DNA of 64,000 bases, taken from NCBI GenBank assembly GCA_964606085.1, contig CAZSFD010000005.1, forward strand, positions 35,400 to 99,399. The letters are read 5' to 3'. Of the stretch, positions 9,579 through 17,336 are shown in pieces. Every line of letters starts with the position of its first letter. Positions within the stretch are counted from its first letter, which is position 1. This stretch comes from CAIQJJ01 sp964606085. GTDB taxonomy: Bacteria; Chloroflexota; Anaerolineae; Anaerolineales; UBA4823. The position numbers and the translations under genes are program-made. Under the pieces are notes generated by a model that was not told the DNA's origin, searched no databases, and saw only the letters and a list, made by a program, of their open reading frames with translations.

Positions 9579-10436
9579 TCATGCCTGACTTGTCACCCGG
9601 CGCAGACGTTCGGCCACATCTTGCCCAAAGCGCTGGATAAATTCCTGCACGAAGGCGGCCACGTCCAAAGCGGGGTCGAGCGCCAGCGGCGTCAAATCCA
9701 TGGCAAACGACAGGCCCAGGCTTGTATCCACGCCGTGCGAGGCAAAGTAGGTAGCATTGGCGCGGCGGCGGCCCAGCGAAGCCAGGTCGTAGCGTTTGCC
9801 GCCGGCAATCTGCGAGTCGAACACGCCCAGGAGCGCCGCTTGCAGGTTCTCATGCTGGCTCAAATCCAGACCCACCTTGTCGTCGTCCAGCATCCAATCC
9901 AGGTCGCGCCACACCTCGCAGCCATAGAGCTTTTGCGGGCGTTGGTTGGCCGGCAGCGAGCGGATGGCGGCGATCACCTTCAACGCCACGCCGACGTGCG
10001 TATCGTGCTTGTCGGCCAGGTTATGGGTGTAGACGAACTGGGGGCGGGTCGCGTGCAAGATGGCAGCGATGTCATCTACCGGTTGGAGATTTTTGCCATC
10101 TTTGACGGCCTTGCTGGGGTAATCGAGCATGATCTGCGCGGCGTACTCGCCGACAATAGCCGCTTTGCGTTGTTCTTTGAAGCGCACCAGGCGCATTTGC
10201 TCGTCGCTGTAATTCTTGTAGAGGGCGTCGCGCGGCGAACCGCGCCCATCGGTCACGACAACCCCCGTAAACCACTGAGCCGTCTGCTGGAAACAATCCA
10301 GGATCGGCGCGGCGGCCATGATTTCGATGTCGTCCTGGTGGGCGGCCAGGCACAGGTGCGTTGTCCGTTGCAGCCCGGCGTCAACCGGCAGCCCATCGGG
10401 GATAAATACTTCGGCGGTAGAAAGGTGAAATTGCAT
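9579..10436 (-). CDS. PIG-L family deacetylase
   Basis: A 285-residue protein of the LmbE/PIG-L zinc hydrolase family, which removes acetyl groups from GlcNAc conjugates. The metal and catalytic motif appears as AHQDDIE (usually AHPDDE), and the third ligand region as YTHNLADKHDTHVG. I prefer the ATG at 10436 because GGAG lies six bases upstream of it; an in-frame ATG at 10448 would put that GGAG inside the coding sequence. Its neighbours, a polyol dehydrogenase and a ROK-type protein, suggest a role in degrading an amino-sugar conjugate. That is inference. Confidence 0.82.
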   Translation of the reverse strand: MQFHLSTAEVFIPDGLPVDAGLQRTTHLCLAAHQDDIEIMAAAPILDCFQQTAQWFTGVVVTDGRGSPRDALYKNYSDEQMRLVRFKEQRKAAIVGEYAAQIMLDYPSKAVKDGKNLQPVDDIAAILHATRPQFVYTHNLADKHDTHVGVALKVIAAIRSLPANQRPQKLYGCEVWRDLDWMLDDDKVGLDLSQHENLQAALLGVFDSQIAGGKRYDLASLGRRRANATYFASHGVDTSLGLSFAMDLTPLALDPALDVAAFVQEFIQRFGQDVAERLRRVTSQA

Positions 10437-10455
10437 TTCGATCTCCATGGAAACC

Positions 10456-10543
10456 GCCCGGCGATTGATCGCCGGGCCAGTGAGCAGCGCCAGATTAACC
10501 TGGCTTTGTAACCTGGGTCTGCCCGATAGCCCCGTTTACGGGG
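10456..10543. repeat. Three short hairpins in the spacer between ROK and PIG-L genes
   Basis: Three palindromes with unrelated stems are packed into this spacer. The first has arms 10456-10464 (GCCCGGCGA) and 10469-10477 with centre TTGA. The second has arms 10489-10493 (GCCAG) and 10500-10504 around ATTAAC. The third has arms 10530-10534 (CCCCG) and 10539-10543 with centre TTTA. All show stem-plus-A/T-centre design, like the hairpins at 17259, 17289, 18580, 24630 and 25254. None is followed by a T run on the transcribed strand, so they do not look like classical terminators. Confidence 0.75.
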
Positions 10544-10550
10544 GATTGCT

Positions 10551-11963
10551 TTATCGCCCGACATTCATGCCCGGGCGGGCTTCTGGCAAACTGGCCGCGG
10601 CGATGGACTGTCCCACGCGGCGGCTCTTCTCGTCGGGCAGTTGCACGTGGATGCGGGCGGCCAGTTCAGGAAATTCGGCTTGAAGCACCTGATTGGCGAG
10701 TTCGAGGATGATCTCGCCGCCGCGGCCCGACGTGCAGCGCCCTAAAATCAGCACATGCTTGATCTCGTAGAAACGGGCATAGTGGGCCAGGGCGTATCCC
10801 AGGTAGATGCCCATGCTCTGCCAGATTTGCGCCGCGCCTTCATGCCCGGCCTCCAGCTTTTGCTGCACGAACTTGAGCTTCTCGGCATCCGTCACGCCCG
10901 CTGGGATTTCGATGCCGGCCCGGGGGGCCAGCCGGAACACGCACTGCTGCGAAAAATAGAGCGCCCCGCAGCCGCGGTCGCCCGACCATTCATCCAGCGG
11001 CGCATTCGGGTTGTAATCCACCGGGGCGAAGGCCAGTTCGCTCAACCAGTTGCGGATGTGGCCGTGCATATCCACATACCCGGCCGCCTCGCTCGACCCG
11101 AGGGCGATGCCCAAAATGCCGTTATCTTCCAGCGACATCGCCCCCGCCAGCGCGGTCACATCGCCATCATTGATCACTTCGAGCGGCACGCCCAATTCGT
11201 CGCGCAGGCGCAAAAAGAGGCTTTTGATCTCGCCGAAACGCTCCGCCGGGATGCCGCGAAAGAGCGAGGCCACCATCGGGCGGTTGTCAATGTAGATGCC
11301 TGCCGAACTGCCGCCAATGGCATCTACGCGTGGCATTTTGGAGGCTGCGGTTTGCAGGGCGGCTTTGATTTCGCGGTAGTGATAGGCCGGGTCGCTGTTT
11401 TTGCGCGGCTCCCACACCACTTCTTCGCTGTACACCGGCACGCCATCTACCACCGCGCTCACCTTCCGGTCAGAAGCGCCCAGGTCGAAGCCGATGCGGC
11501 AGCCATCCAGGTGGCGGCCCAGGTTCTTGCCGCTCTCGTTGGCGGGCGGCACATCTTCAGCGGCGCAGGTGACGACGGTGAACGCTTGCTCGTAGACCGT
11601 CTGGCCCATGAAGCCGTGATCGAAGGCCCTTTCGCCGCCCGGCGCGTAGACCTGGCGAATGTATTCGCCGATGGCCGCCGGGCCGCCGACCGTCACCTTC
11701 CAGCCGCCGCGCTGCCAGAGCAAAAATTTCACCAGGCGTTCGACCATTGCGAAGTTTTCCTCGTAACGCGGGTGGCCCTCAGGAAAGACGCGTGTTTGGT
11801 AGCGCGAGGTCTCGCCGCCGTTGCGTTCCAGGCCGATTGCCAGCGGCACGCCATCTTGGGCGGTGGCCTGGTCGAAGGCCTGGTGCACGAGGCCTGCCGG
11901 AATAAAATCGGCATCGAGTGGGGGAATGAATTGGGGGTGAATGAGATGGGAGTAGTTTTTCAT
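10551..11963 (-). CDS. ROK-like sugar kinase/regulator homologue (long form)
   Basis: A 470-residue protein with an actin-like ATPase core. The phosphate-1 motif is CRIGFDLGASDRKVSAVVDG near residue 155, and the second-half motif is LEVINDGDVTALAGA with the glycine-rich GILGIALGSS. This matches the ROK/sugar kinase superfamily. It is longer than a typical 300-residue ROK kinase because of about 150 extra N-terminal residues, which I do not recognise. No helix-turn-helix is evident at the N-terminus, so a kinase-like role is favoured over a repressor. The ATG at 11963 is chosen; a TTG at 11990 overlapping the upstream stop is possible. It is co-transcribed with the upstream MFS gene. Confidence 0.7.
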   Translation of the reverse strand: MKNYSHLIHPQFIPPLDADFIPAGLVHQAFDQATAQDGVPLAIGLERNGGETSRYQTRVFPEGHPRYEENFAMVERLVKFLLWQRGGWKVTVGGPAAIGEYIRQVYAPGGERAFDHGFMGQTVYEQAFTVVTCAAEDVPPANESGKNLGRHLDGCRIGFDLGASDRKVSAVVDGVPVYSEEVVWEPRKNSDPAYHYREIKAALQTAASKMPRVDAIGGSSAGIYIDNRPMVASLFRGIPAERFGEIKSLFLRLRDELGVPLEVINDGDVTALAGAMSLEDNGILGIALGSSEAAGYVDMHGHIRNWLSELAFAPVDYNPNAPLDEWSGDRGCGALYFSQQCVFRLAPRAGIEIPAGVTDAEKLKFVQQKLEAGHEGAAQIWQSMGIYLGYALAHYARFYEIKHVLILGRCTSGRGGEIILELANQVLQAEFPELAARIHVQLPDEKSRRVGQSIAAASLPEARPGMNVGR

Positions 11964-11986
11964 GGGGTTATGATAGGTGAAAGAGC

Positions 11987-13240
11987 TCAAAGCGAGATTT
12001 TACGCGGCTCGCGCAATTTGAGGATGAACGCGGCCACCGTAACCAGCCCGAACAGGGTCGAAACCAGAAAGGTCAGCGAATAACCCGACCAATCGGCCAG
12101 CCAGCCGCCGATGACCGGGGCCAGGATGGTGGCAGGGGCGATGAGGGTGTTCGACAGCCCGATATAGGCCTGGCGTTCGGCGGGGCGGCCAAATTCGAGC
12201 GTCATCGCCATGGCGGTTGTCCAGATCGCCACGTTGGCCACGCTGGCCAGGATCATCACCAGGTAAAACCAGCCCACCGCAGGCGAAAGCCAGGCCGTGG
12301 CGGCGCTGAGCAAAGCCGCCACGAAGCCGGCTCCCAGCACACGGTAGTGGCCCCAGCGGTCGCCTGCTCCGCCCATCAGCGGGTTGGCGAGGATGCCCGT
12401 GATCATGCCGGTGCTGGTCAGCACCCCGGCGATGGTTTTGCTGACCTGGTAATTGAGCACGGCGTATAAGATATAAAACGCCGCGCCCATCATGGCAAAT
12501 TGCGCCAGCATCCGCACCGCCAGAAACCAGCGGAAGTTGGCGTCGCGGCGCAAAATCTCCCGCATACTGATTTGCACAATCCCTTGCGGCGCGGGCGTTT
12601 CTTCTTCTGGCGGAAATTCATCCGGTTCACGGGTCAACGCCACCATGATGTAAGAAATGACCAGCGCAGCAAAGGCGGTGGTGAAGCACAGGGTAAAGCC
12701 GAGGCGCGGGCCATAGGTATCCAGCCAATAGCCCGAAATGACGGCACTGACGGCGGCCAGGATATTGAACGCCGCGGCTTGCACGCCAAAAAACGTGCCG
12801 CGCAGCCTGGGCGGCAGCACCTTGACCAACATGCTTTGCCAGGCCACCATGCCAAACCCGCCGCCCAAGCCCTGCCAGACCAACAAAGCCAGCACCAGGG
12901 CTGCGGCCGGGTTGGCATCTATCTGATTCATCATCCACGCCAGCAGGCCGAGAAACAGAAATGGCAGGCGTTCATTGATCGAAATCAGCAGCACCCAGGG
13001 TTTGAAGCGTTTCTGCCGCGCCATGAAGCCCACGGTAAACATGGAGGGCAGTTGCAGCCCGGCAACGTGGATGGCCGGGATCAGGCCGATCAGCGCGGCT
13101 GAGGATGTGAACTGGTTGAGGAAAAGGGGGATGATCGCGCCGAACGAGGCGAAGCCGATGGCCAGGCCAAAAAAAGCACCGTCAAGCACGTTGACAGTGA
13201 AATTAAACCGCAGGTTGGGGTAATGGGGTAGGTTGCGCAT
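11987..13240 (-). CDS. MFS transporter
   Basis: A 417-residue major facilitator with about 12 hydrophobic segments. Charged loops such as GFMARQKRFKPW (loop 2-3 region) and REPDEFPPEEETPAPQ (central loop) separate the halves. It is the first gene of the leftward cluster 7056-13240 and lies next to the ROK-like gene, which suggests uptake of the sugar processed there. Upstream, on the same strand, TACACT at 13250-13255 could be a -10 element, but no matching -35 is visible. Confidence 0.85.
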   Translation of the reverse strand: MRNLPHYPNLRFNFTVNVLDGAFFGLAIGFASFGAIIPLFLNQFTSSAALIGLIPAIHVAGLQLPSMFTVGFMARQKRFKPWVLLISINERLPFLFLGLLAWMMNQIDANPAAALVLALLVWQGLGGGFGMVAWQSMLVKVLPPRLRGTFFGVQAAAFNILAAVSAVISGYWLDTYGPRLGFTLCFTTAFAALVISYIMVALTREPDEFPPEEETPAPQGIVQISMREILRRDANFRWFLAVRMLAQFAMMGAAFYILYAVLNYQVSKTIAGVLTSTGMITGILANPLMGGAGDRWGHYRVLGAGFVAALLSAATAWLSPAVGWFYLVMILASVANVAIWTTAMAMTLEFGRPAERQAYIGLSNTLIAPATILAPVIGGWLADWSGYSLTFLVSTLFGLVTVAAFILKLREPRKISL

Positions 13241-13316
13241 GGCGGCAAGTGTAGCACAATTCTGTTACAATGCTGCCCGTTTTGTTTAAGCTGGCGATGG
13301 AGGTTTTGTAGACAAC

Positions 13317-13691
13317 ATGAAAACGTTTTTACTGATTTCGCTGGGCGCGATGGTGGGCGCCAATTGTCGTTATTGGTTGGGGGCCTGGGCCGTGCAGCAA
13401 TGGGGTGTGCGGTTTCCCCTGGGCACCCTGCTGATCAACTTGAGTGGGAGCTTTGTATTGGGCTTCTTGATGGCGGTCTTTTTGGATCGGATGATCGCCG
13501 AGCCGCGCTGGCGGGTTTTGTTGGTGGTGGGATTCTTAGGTTCGTACACCACATTTTCATCATACGCCTATGAAAGCGTTGCGCTCATGCTGAATGGACA
13601 GTGGTGGCCGGGCCTGTTGAATTTGTTTGGCAGCAGTTTTTTGGGTGGGCTGGCCGTGTTATTGGGAATGGGGCTGGGCAAGTTGTTCTGA
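13317..13691 (+). CDS. crcB: CrcB fluoride channel
   Basis: A 124-residue, four-helix membrane protein of the CrcB/Fluc family, which exports fluoride as a dual-topology dimer. Family hallmarks are visible: GAMVGANCRYWLG near residues 9-21, FPLGTLLINLSGSFVLG near residues 35-50, and GFLGSYTTFSSYAYE near residues 78-92, which contains the pore-lining Phe region. The length is normal. GGAGG at 13299-13303 is 13 bases upstream of the ATG, a little far. A -10-like TACAAT sits at 13266-13271. The 76-base leader is too short for a recognisable fluoride riboswitch. Only one copy is seen, so it would have to act as a homodimer. Confidence 0.93.
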   Translation: MKTFLLISLGAMVGANCRYWLGAWAVQQWGVRFPLGTLLINLSGSFVLGFLMAVFLDRMIAEPRWRVLLVVGFLGSYTTFSSYAYESVALMLNGQWWPGLLNLFGSSFLGGLAVLLGMGLGKLF

Positions 13692-13694
13692 AAG

Positions 13695-14609
13695 CTACTG
13701 CCCGAAGACTTCTTGCAAAACCGGGTTGATCAATTCCCAACGCGGCAGCAGCACCGATGCGCCGCCGGCGGTGGTGAAGGGGGTGATCATCTCGCGGGTG
13801 ATCGAGCGCCCGTCTATGCCCTCCGGCCCAACGCGCAGCAGCGCCAGGCCCAGGCGCGGCCAGGCCCAACCGGGGATGTCGCTGTCTAAGGCCTGACCCA
13901 ATGCGGCGAAGAAAGCGGGCAGATATGGCCAGGCGGCGGGGTTGAGCAGGCGGCTGATAAAGGCTTTCAAGAAGATGATCGCCCGTTCGTTGCGGAAGAG
14001 ATCGTCGGAGCCGGCGCGGTCGCGCACGAAGGCGAGCGCTTGTGTGCCATCCAGGTGATGCGTGCCGGCCTGGTAGCCCGACATGGCGCGCGGCAGGGTA
14101 ATATCCAGGCCATCCACGGCATCTACCAGCCCGCTTAGCCCATCGAAGCGAATGCGCACGTAAAAATGCACGTCCACGCCAAAGTTCTGGCGCACGGTTT
14201 CCATCGCCGCGGCCGGGCCGCTGCCGGCCTGCTCGGCCTCGGCGAAGAAGTGGGCGGTGTTGATGCGGTTCTCGCCAACCTGGGGGATGTTGACCCACAG
14301 GTCACGCGGAATGGTCAACATGCCCACGTAAGGGCGCAACGGCTGGAAGGTGGTCAGGATCATCGTGTCGGTGCGGCCCAGGACGCCTTCGCCGGGGCGG
14401 GCATCTACACCGAGCAGCAGCACATTCGTCCGGCCTGGCAGGAGCGCTGGCAGCCCGACCAGCAGGCACAGCACGATCAGCGCAATGACCCCGGCGGCCA
14501 GGCAGCCCGGTGGGATGCGGCGCTCTCGGGTGGGTTGAAGATTGTATGCGCGCCGGGGGTGATGCGGTTCTAATTCGATGCGTTGGAAGTTGGAGAGATC
14601 GGATGACAT
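13695..14609 (-). CDS. LytR-CpsA-Psr (LCP) family protein
   Basis: A 304-residue membrane-anchored protein. A short cytoplasmic tail and one membrane segment (about residues 35-55, VIALIVLCLLVGLPALL) precede the LCP domain, which starts with VLLLGVDARPG, TDTMILTTF and the basic patch TIPRDLWVNIP. LCP enzymes transfer polyprenyl-linked polymers to the cell wall or to protein; the exact polymer in Chloroflexota is unclear. I chose the ATG at 14609, one base after the S41 protease stop, because earlier starts would lie inside the protease gene. The arrangement implies coupled translation with the protease. Confidence 0.88.
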   Translation of the reverse strand: MSSDLSNFQRIELEPHHPRRAYNLQPTRERRIPPGCLAAGVIALIVLCLLVGLPALLPGRTNVLLLGVDARPGEGVLGRTDTMILTTFQPLRPYVGMLTIPRDLWVNIPQVGENRINTAHFFAEAEQAGSGPAAAMETVRQNFGVDVHFYVRIRFDGLSGLVDAVDGLDITLPRAMSGYQAGTHHLDGTQALAFVRDRAGSDDLFRNERAIIFLKAFISRLLNPAAWPYLPAFFAALGQALDSDIPGWAWPRLGLALLRVGPEGIDGRSITREMITPFTTAGGASVLLPRWELINPVLQEVFGQ

Positions 14610-14610
14610 G

Positions 14611-15774
14611 TCAGGGAAATAAGCTGTGAATGGCGGCCTGGATTGCCGCATCGGGGGTTTGGCCGCTGGCGGCGGGGATGTCGGGCGTGAGGCCCTGGCC
14701 AGGGCGAGGCGCATCCAGGCCGGGGATGCGCCATTCGGCGCTGGTCACGTGCAGGCTCGATTGGTCGGATAGCTCGTAGACGAGTTGGATGGTGTTTTTG
14801 CCGTAGCTGGCCTCGCCGATCAGTTGGGCGCGGCGGCGCGCTTGCAGCGCACCGGCCACGATCTCGGCGGCGCTGGCGGTGCCGCCATTGATCAGCACCA
14901 CCAGGGGGATGTCGGCCAGTTCACCAGCCTGGTTGACTTTGTAGGTTTCTACACCTTGCCCGCGGTATTGCTCTTCAATCACGACGCCATCTGTGAGGAA
15001 TAATTTGGCGATGTCAATGCCCACATCCAACAGGCCGCCGCCGTTGTTGCGCAAATCGAGGGCCAGGGCGGTCGCTCCGCGCGATTGCAGGTGGCGTGCG
15101 GCATCGAGGATTTCGCGCACGGTGGTGGAGGCCATCACGTTGACCTCGATCACGCCCAGCCGGGGTTCGTCGGCGTCGAGGTGGTAGGTGGTGGATGGCA
15201 GAGCGACTTCTTCCCGCGAAATTGTATAAGCAATGGGGGCATAATCGGGGGGTCGCCCGATGGTAATGCGCACGTTCTGGCCGACCGGGCCGCGCACGGC
15301 CGCCGTGAGCGTGTCGAGCGGCGTTTGCGGTGTGATCGGCAGATCGTCTACCGCCAGCAGGCGATCAGCGTCTTGAAGGCCGGCCTTTTTCGCCGGGCCA
15401 TCAGGAAAGGGGTACAGCACGTAATGGCCTGCTGAGTCGTTGCCCAGGCGCACCCCAATGCCGCCGAACTTGCCCGAAATGGTGTTGTTTTCCAGTTCGG
15501 CCTGTGGGGGTTCGAGGAAACTGGTGTGCGGGTCGTTGGCGGCGCTGCCATAGGCCTGGATCAGCCCGCGGATTGCGCCGTATTCGAGCGCTGAATCGGC
15601 GGGCAGGGGGTAGTAGGCCTGGTCACGCAACAGTTGGTAGGCTTCGTCAAAAATGGGGAAAGCGGCATATTGGCGTATTTGCCACTCGCGCAGCGCATAG
15701 CCACTAAAGAAAGCGGCCAGAATGATGATGGAAAGGGCAAAGGTGAGCAGGAAGGAGCGTTTGAAGGCGGACAT
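14611..15774 (-). CDS. S41 family C-terminal processing peptidase
   Basis: A 387-residue protease. An N-terminal signal-anchor (SFLLTFALSIIILAAFFSGYA, split by its neighbours) is followed by a PDZ domain (GIGVRLGNDSAGHYVLYPF, then GLQDADRLLAVDDLPI) and the S41 catalytic core. The nucleophile Ser is in NGGTASAAEIVAG and the catalytic Lys in EASYGKNTIQ, both at family-typical spacing. It probably acts outside the membrane in protein quality control or wall maturation. The ATG at 15774 is chosen because it places the signal segment at the N-terminus; an upstream in-frame start at 15858 would overlap the preceding gene. It lies upstream of, and coupled to, the LCP gene. Confidence 0.92.
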   Translation of the reverse strand: MSAFKRSFLLTFALSIIILAAFFSGYALREWQIRQYAAFPIFDEAYQLLRDQAYYPLPADSALEYGAIRGLIQAYGSAANDPHTSFLEPPQAELENNTISGKFGGIGVRLGNDSAGHYVLYPFPDGPAKKAGLQDADRLLAVDDLPITPQTPLDTLTAAVRGPVGQNVRITIGRPPDYAPIAYTISREEVALPSTTYHLDADEPRLGVIEVNVMASTTVREILDAARHLQSRGATALALDLRNNGGGLLDVGIDIAKLFLTDGVVIEEQYRGQGVETYKVNQAGELADIPLVVLINGGTASAAEIVAGALQARRRAQLIGEASYGKNTIQLVYELSDQSSLHVTSAEWRIPGLDAPRPGQGLTPDIPAASGQTPDAAIQAAIHSLFP

Positions 15775-15829
15775 GGTGGGGATGGTTGAAGGTTGTTCAG
15801 GAGGGCAGGTTGGTGAGCCAGGTTTTGGT

Positions 15830-16321
15830 TTAGCGGGGAGATTGGAAGCGCAGGACATTCAGGTGGGTGTGTTCGGGCTGCTGTAACAGGATGGGGGTGT
15901 CGCGTTTGCGCCGCCAATAGGTTTTGAACAGCCACAGGATGATCGAATCTTTGCCAAAGGCGGCGGAGAGCGATTCGCGGTTGCCATTGCAGGCCAGTTC
16001 GCCGGTGATGATGCGGCTGATCGTGCGCTTCATCAGGCGGTAAAACACCAGTGGCAAGGCATAATCGAGCCAGATCAGTGTGTCGGCGCGCGGCCAGAGC
16101 AGGTCGCGCACGATGCGGTAGTTGCCGCTGATCGCCCAGGCCGGTTGCGCACTGGCCTGATCGGTCTTGGCGCGAAATTCTGCCAGCGGCACGGGCGTCC
16201 AGTTGGGGCCCCAGTGCAGGTCGTCCAGGTCAATGGCAGGGATGCGCAGGCGTTGGGCAAGCTGCCTGGCCAGGGTGGTTTTGCCGGAACCGGTGCAGCC
16301 GGTGACGATGATGCGTTGCAT
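15830..16321 (-). CDS. P-loop kinase, adenylate-kinase/topology-modulation (FlaR)-like
   Basis: A 163-residue nucleotide-binding protein. The Walker A motif VTGCTGSGKTTLA is at residues 6-18, followed by DLDDLHWGPNW, WAISGNY and the basic lid-like region RTISRIITGEL. These are typical of the small P-loop family annotated as DNA topology modulation protein FlaR or adenylate kinase-like. The true substrate is unknown. It precedes the S41 protease by 55 bases on the same strand and may be co-transcribed with it. The start is close to the divergent DeoR promoter. Confidence 0.82.
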   Translation of the reverse strand: MQRIIVTGCTGSGKTTLARQLAQRLRIPAIDLDDLHWGPNWTPVPLAEFRAKTDQASAQPAWAISGNYRIVRDLLWPRADTLIWLDYALPLVFYRLMKRTISRIITGELACNGNRESLSAAFGKDSIILWLFKTYWRRKRDTPILLQQPEHTHLNVLRFQSPR

Positions 16322-16341
16322 AGAAAGATTTTACCAGCCTC

Positions 16342-16356
16342 TCCGCTTTCGGCGGA
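16342..16356. repeat. Short hairpin upstream of the DeoR promoter
   Basis: Arms TCCGC at 16342-16346 and GCGGA at 16352-16356 enclose TTTCG. It resembles the other small palindromes in this window and lies between the divergent P-loop kinase and DeoR genes. Confidence 0.55.
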
Positions 16357-16372
16357 AAATATCCGCTACCCT

Positions 16373-16401
16373 TTGACAAATAATCTTCAACGTGATACCA
16401 T
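16373..16401 (+). promoter_or_regulatory. Sigma-70-type promoter for the DeoR-led cluster
   Basis: TTGACA at 16373-16378 matches the -35 consensus exactly. TACCAT at 16396-16401 (-10) follows after a 17-base spacer. Downstream, between about 16415 and 16446, the words TCAACA, TTCAAC and TTCAAT recur at intervals of about 11 bases, which could be direct-repeat binding sites for the DeoR protein encoded next. Confidence 0.72.
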
Positions 16402-16461
16402 CTGGTCGTCAAAAATCAACAAACATTCAACAAAAATCTTCAATCTGCCATCTGCCCCCTC

Positions 16462-17238
16462 ATGCCCACCTTCGACCGCCGCCAGCAATTGATCAATCTC
16501 CTGCAAGCCCAGGCGGGTTTGCGCGTGCCGGAGATTGCTGAAGCGCTGGGTGTTTCGGAAGGCACGGTGCGCAACGATCTGAATGCCCTCGAAGCCGAGG
16601 GCGTTTTGGAGCGCGTGCATGGCGGGGCGCGGCTGCTGCAAGAGCTTTCTGCGTACACGCCAGCTTTTGCTGCCCGCCTGCAAACCCGACGCGAGGCCAA
16701 GCAAGCCATCGCCCAAAAAGCCGCCGAGTTCGTGCAAGATGGCGACTCGCTGCTGCTCGATGCCAGTTCGACCGTCTACGCTCTGTGCGCCCACCTGCGG
16801 CAGCGCAAGGGATTGACGATCTTTACCAACGGCATCGAAACCGGGCGCGAACTGGTCAAAAACCCGGCCAATACGGTCATTTTGCTGGGCGGTACGCTGC
16901 GTTCAGATGGTATGACGATCCATGTGCCGCTCGATGGCGAGATGTTGGCGGGGCTGCACTTCAAGACCGCCTTTGTCTCGTGCAGTGGGTTCAGCCTGGA
17001 AGCTGGCATGACCGAAGTGGACATTCACGAGGCGCAGTTGAAACGCAAGATGATCACGCGGGCGGGCAAGGTCATTGCCCTGATCGATTCGTCCAAATTT
17101 GGGCAGGTAGACCTGACCACCTTTGCCAACCTGAACCAGATTGACACTTTATTGACGGATAGCGACCTGGATGCCGATTGCCAGGCGCGGCTGCGCGAGG
17201 CAGGCATCCACTTCCTGGTGTGTGGGGCCGCATTGTGA
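16462..17238 (+). CDS. DeoR-family transcriptional regulator
   Basis: A 258-residue DeoR/GlpR-type repressor. The N-terminal winged helix-turn-helix (LRVPEIAEALGVSEGTVRND, near residues 20-39, then VLERVHGGARL) is followed by the sugar-phosphate-sensing domain (DGDSLLLDASSTV, TIFTNGIE, LLGGTLRSDGMTIHVPLDG). Such regulators respond to phosphorylated sugars, which fits the following cluster of sugar-phosphate enzymes. It is the first gene after the promoter at 16373 and so is probably autoregulated. The rest of the cluster (17337-27410) runs in the same direction. Confidence 0.93.
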   Translation: MPTFDRRQQLINLLQAQAGLRVPEIAEALGVSEGTVRNDLNALEAEGVLERVHGGARLLQELSAYTPAFAARLQTRREAKQAIAQKAAEFVQDGDSLLLDASSTVYALCAHLRQRKGLTIFTNGIETGRELVKNPANTVILLGGTLRSDGMTIHVPLDGEMLAGLHFKTAFVSCSGFSLEAGMTEVDIHEAQLKRKMITRAGKVIALIDSSKFGQVDLTTFANLNQIDTLLTDSDLDADCQARLREAGIHFLVCGAAL

Positions 17239-17258
17239 TTGTCACGGTCGCCTATTCT

Positions 17259-17308
17259 CACCGATTGAAATCGGTGTCTGGCGGTGTTAAACCCGCTTAA
17301 GCGGGTTT
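17259..17308. repeat. Two hairpins between the DeoR and glycerol-1-phosphate dehydrogenase genes
   Basis: The first has arms CACCGAT (17259-17265) and ATCGGTG (17270-17276) with centre TGAA. The second has arms AAACCCGC (17289-17296) and GCGGGTTT (17301-17308) with centre TTAA. Both are perfect. The GGAG of the next gene lies 19 bases beyond the second hairpin, so they could affect translation or mRNA processing. Confidence 0.85.
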
Positions 17309-17336
17309 GCTGCATTTGATGCACACGGAGTTGACC

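Noticed and set aside
13241..13316. Possible fluoride riboswitch before crcB (GGCGATGGAGG resembles its opening)
   Set aside because: Only the first few bases match. The leader is too short to hold the pseudoknot and second stem, and GGAGG is explained as a ribosome site.
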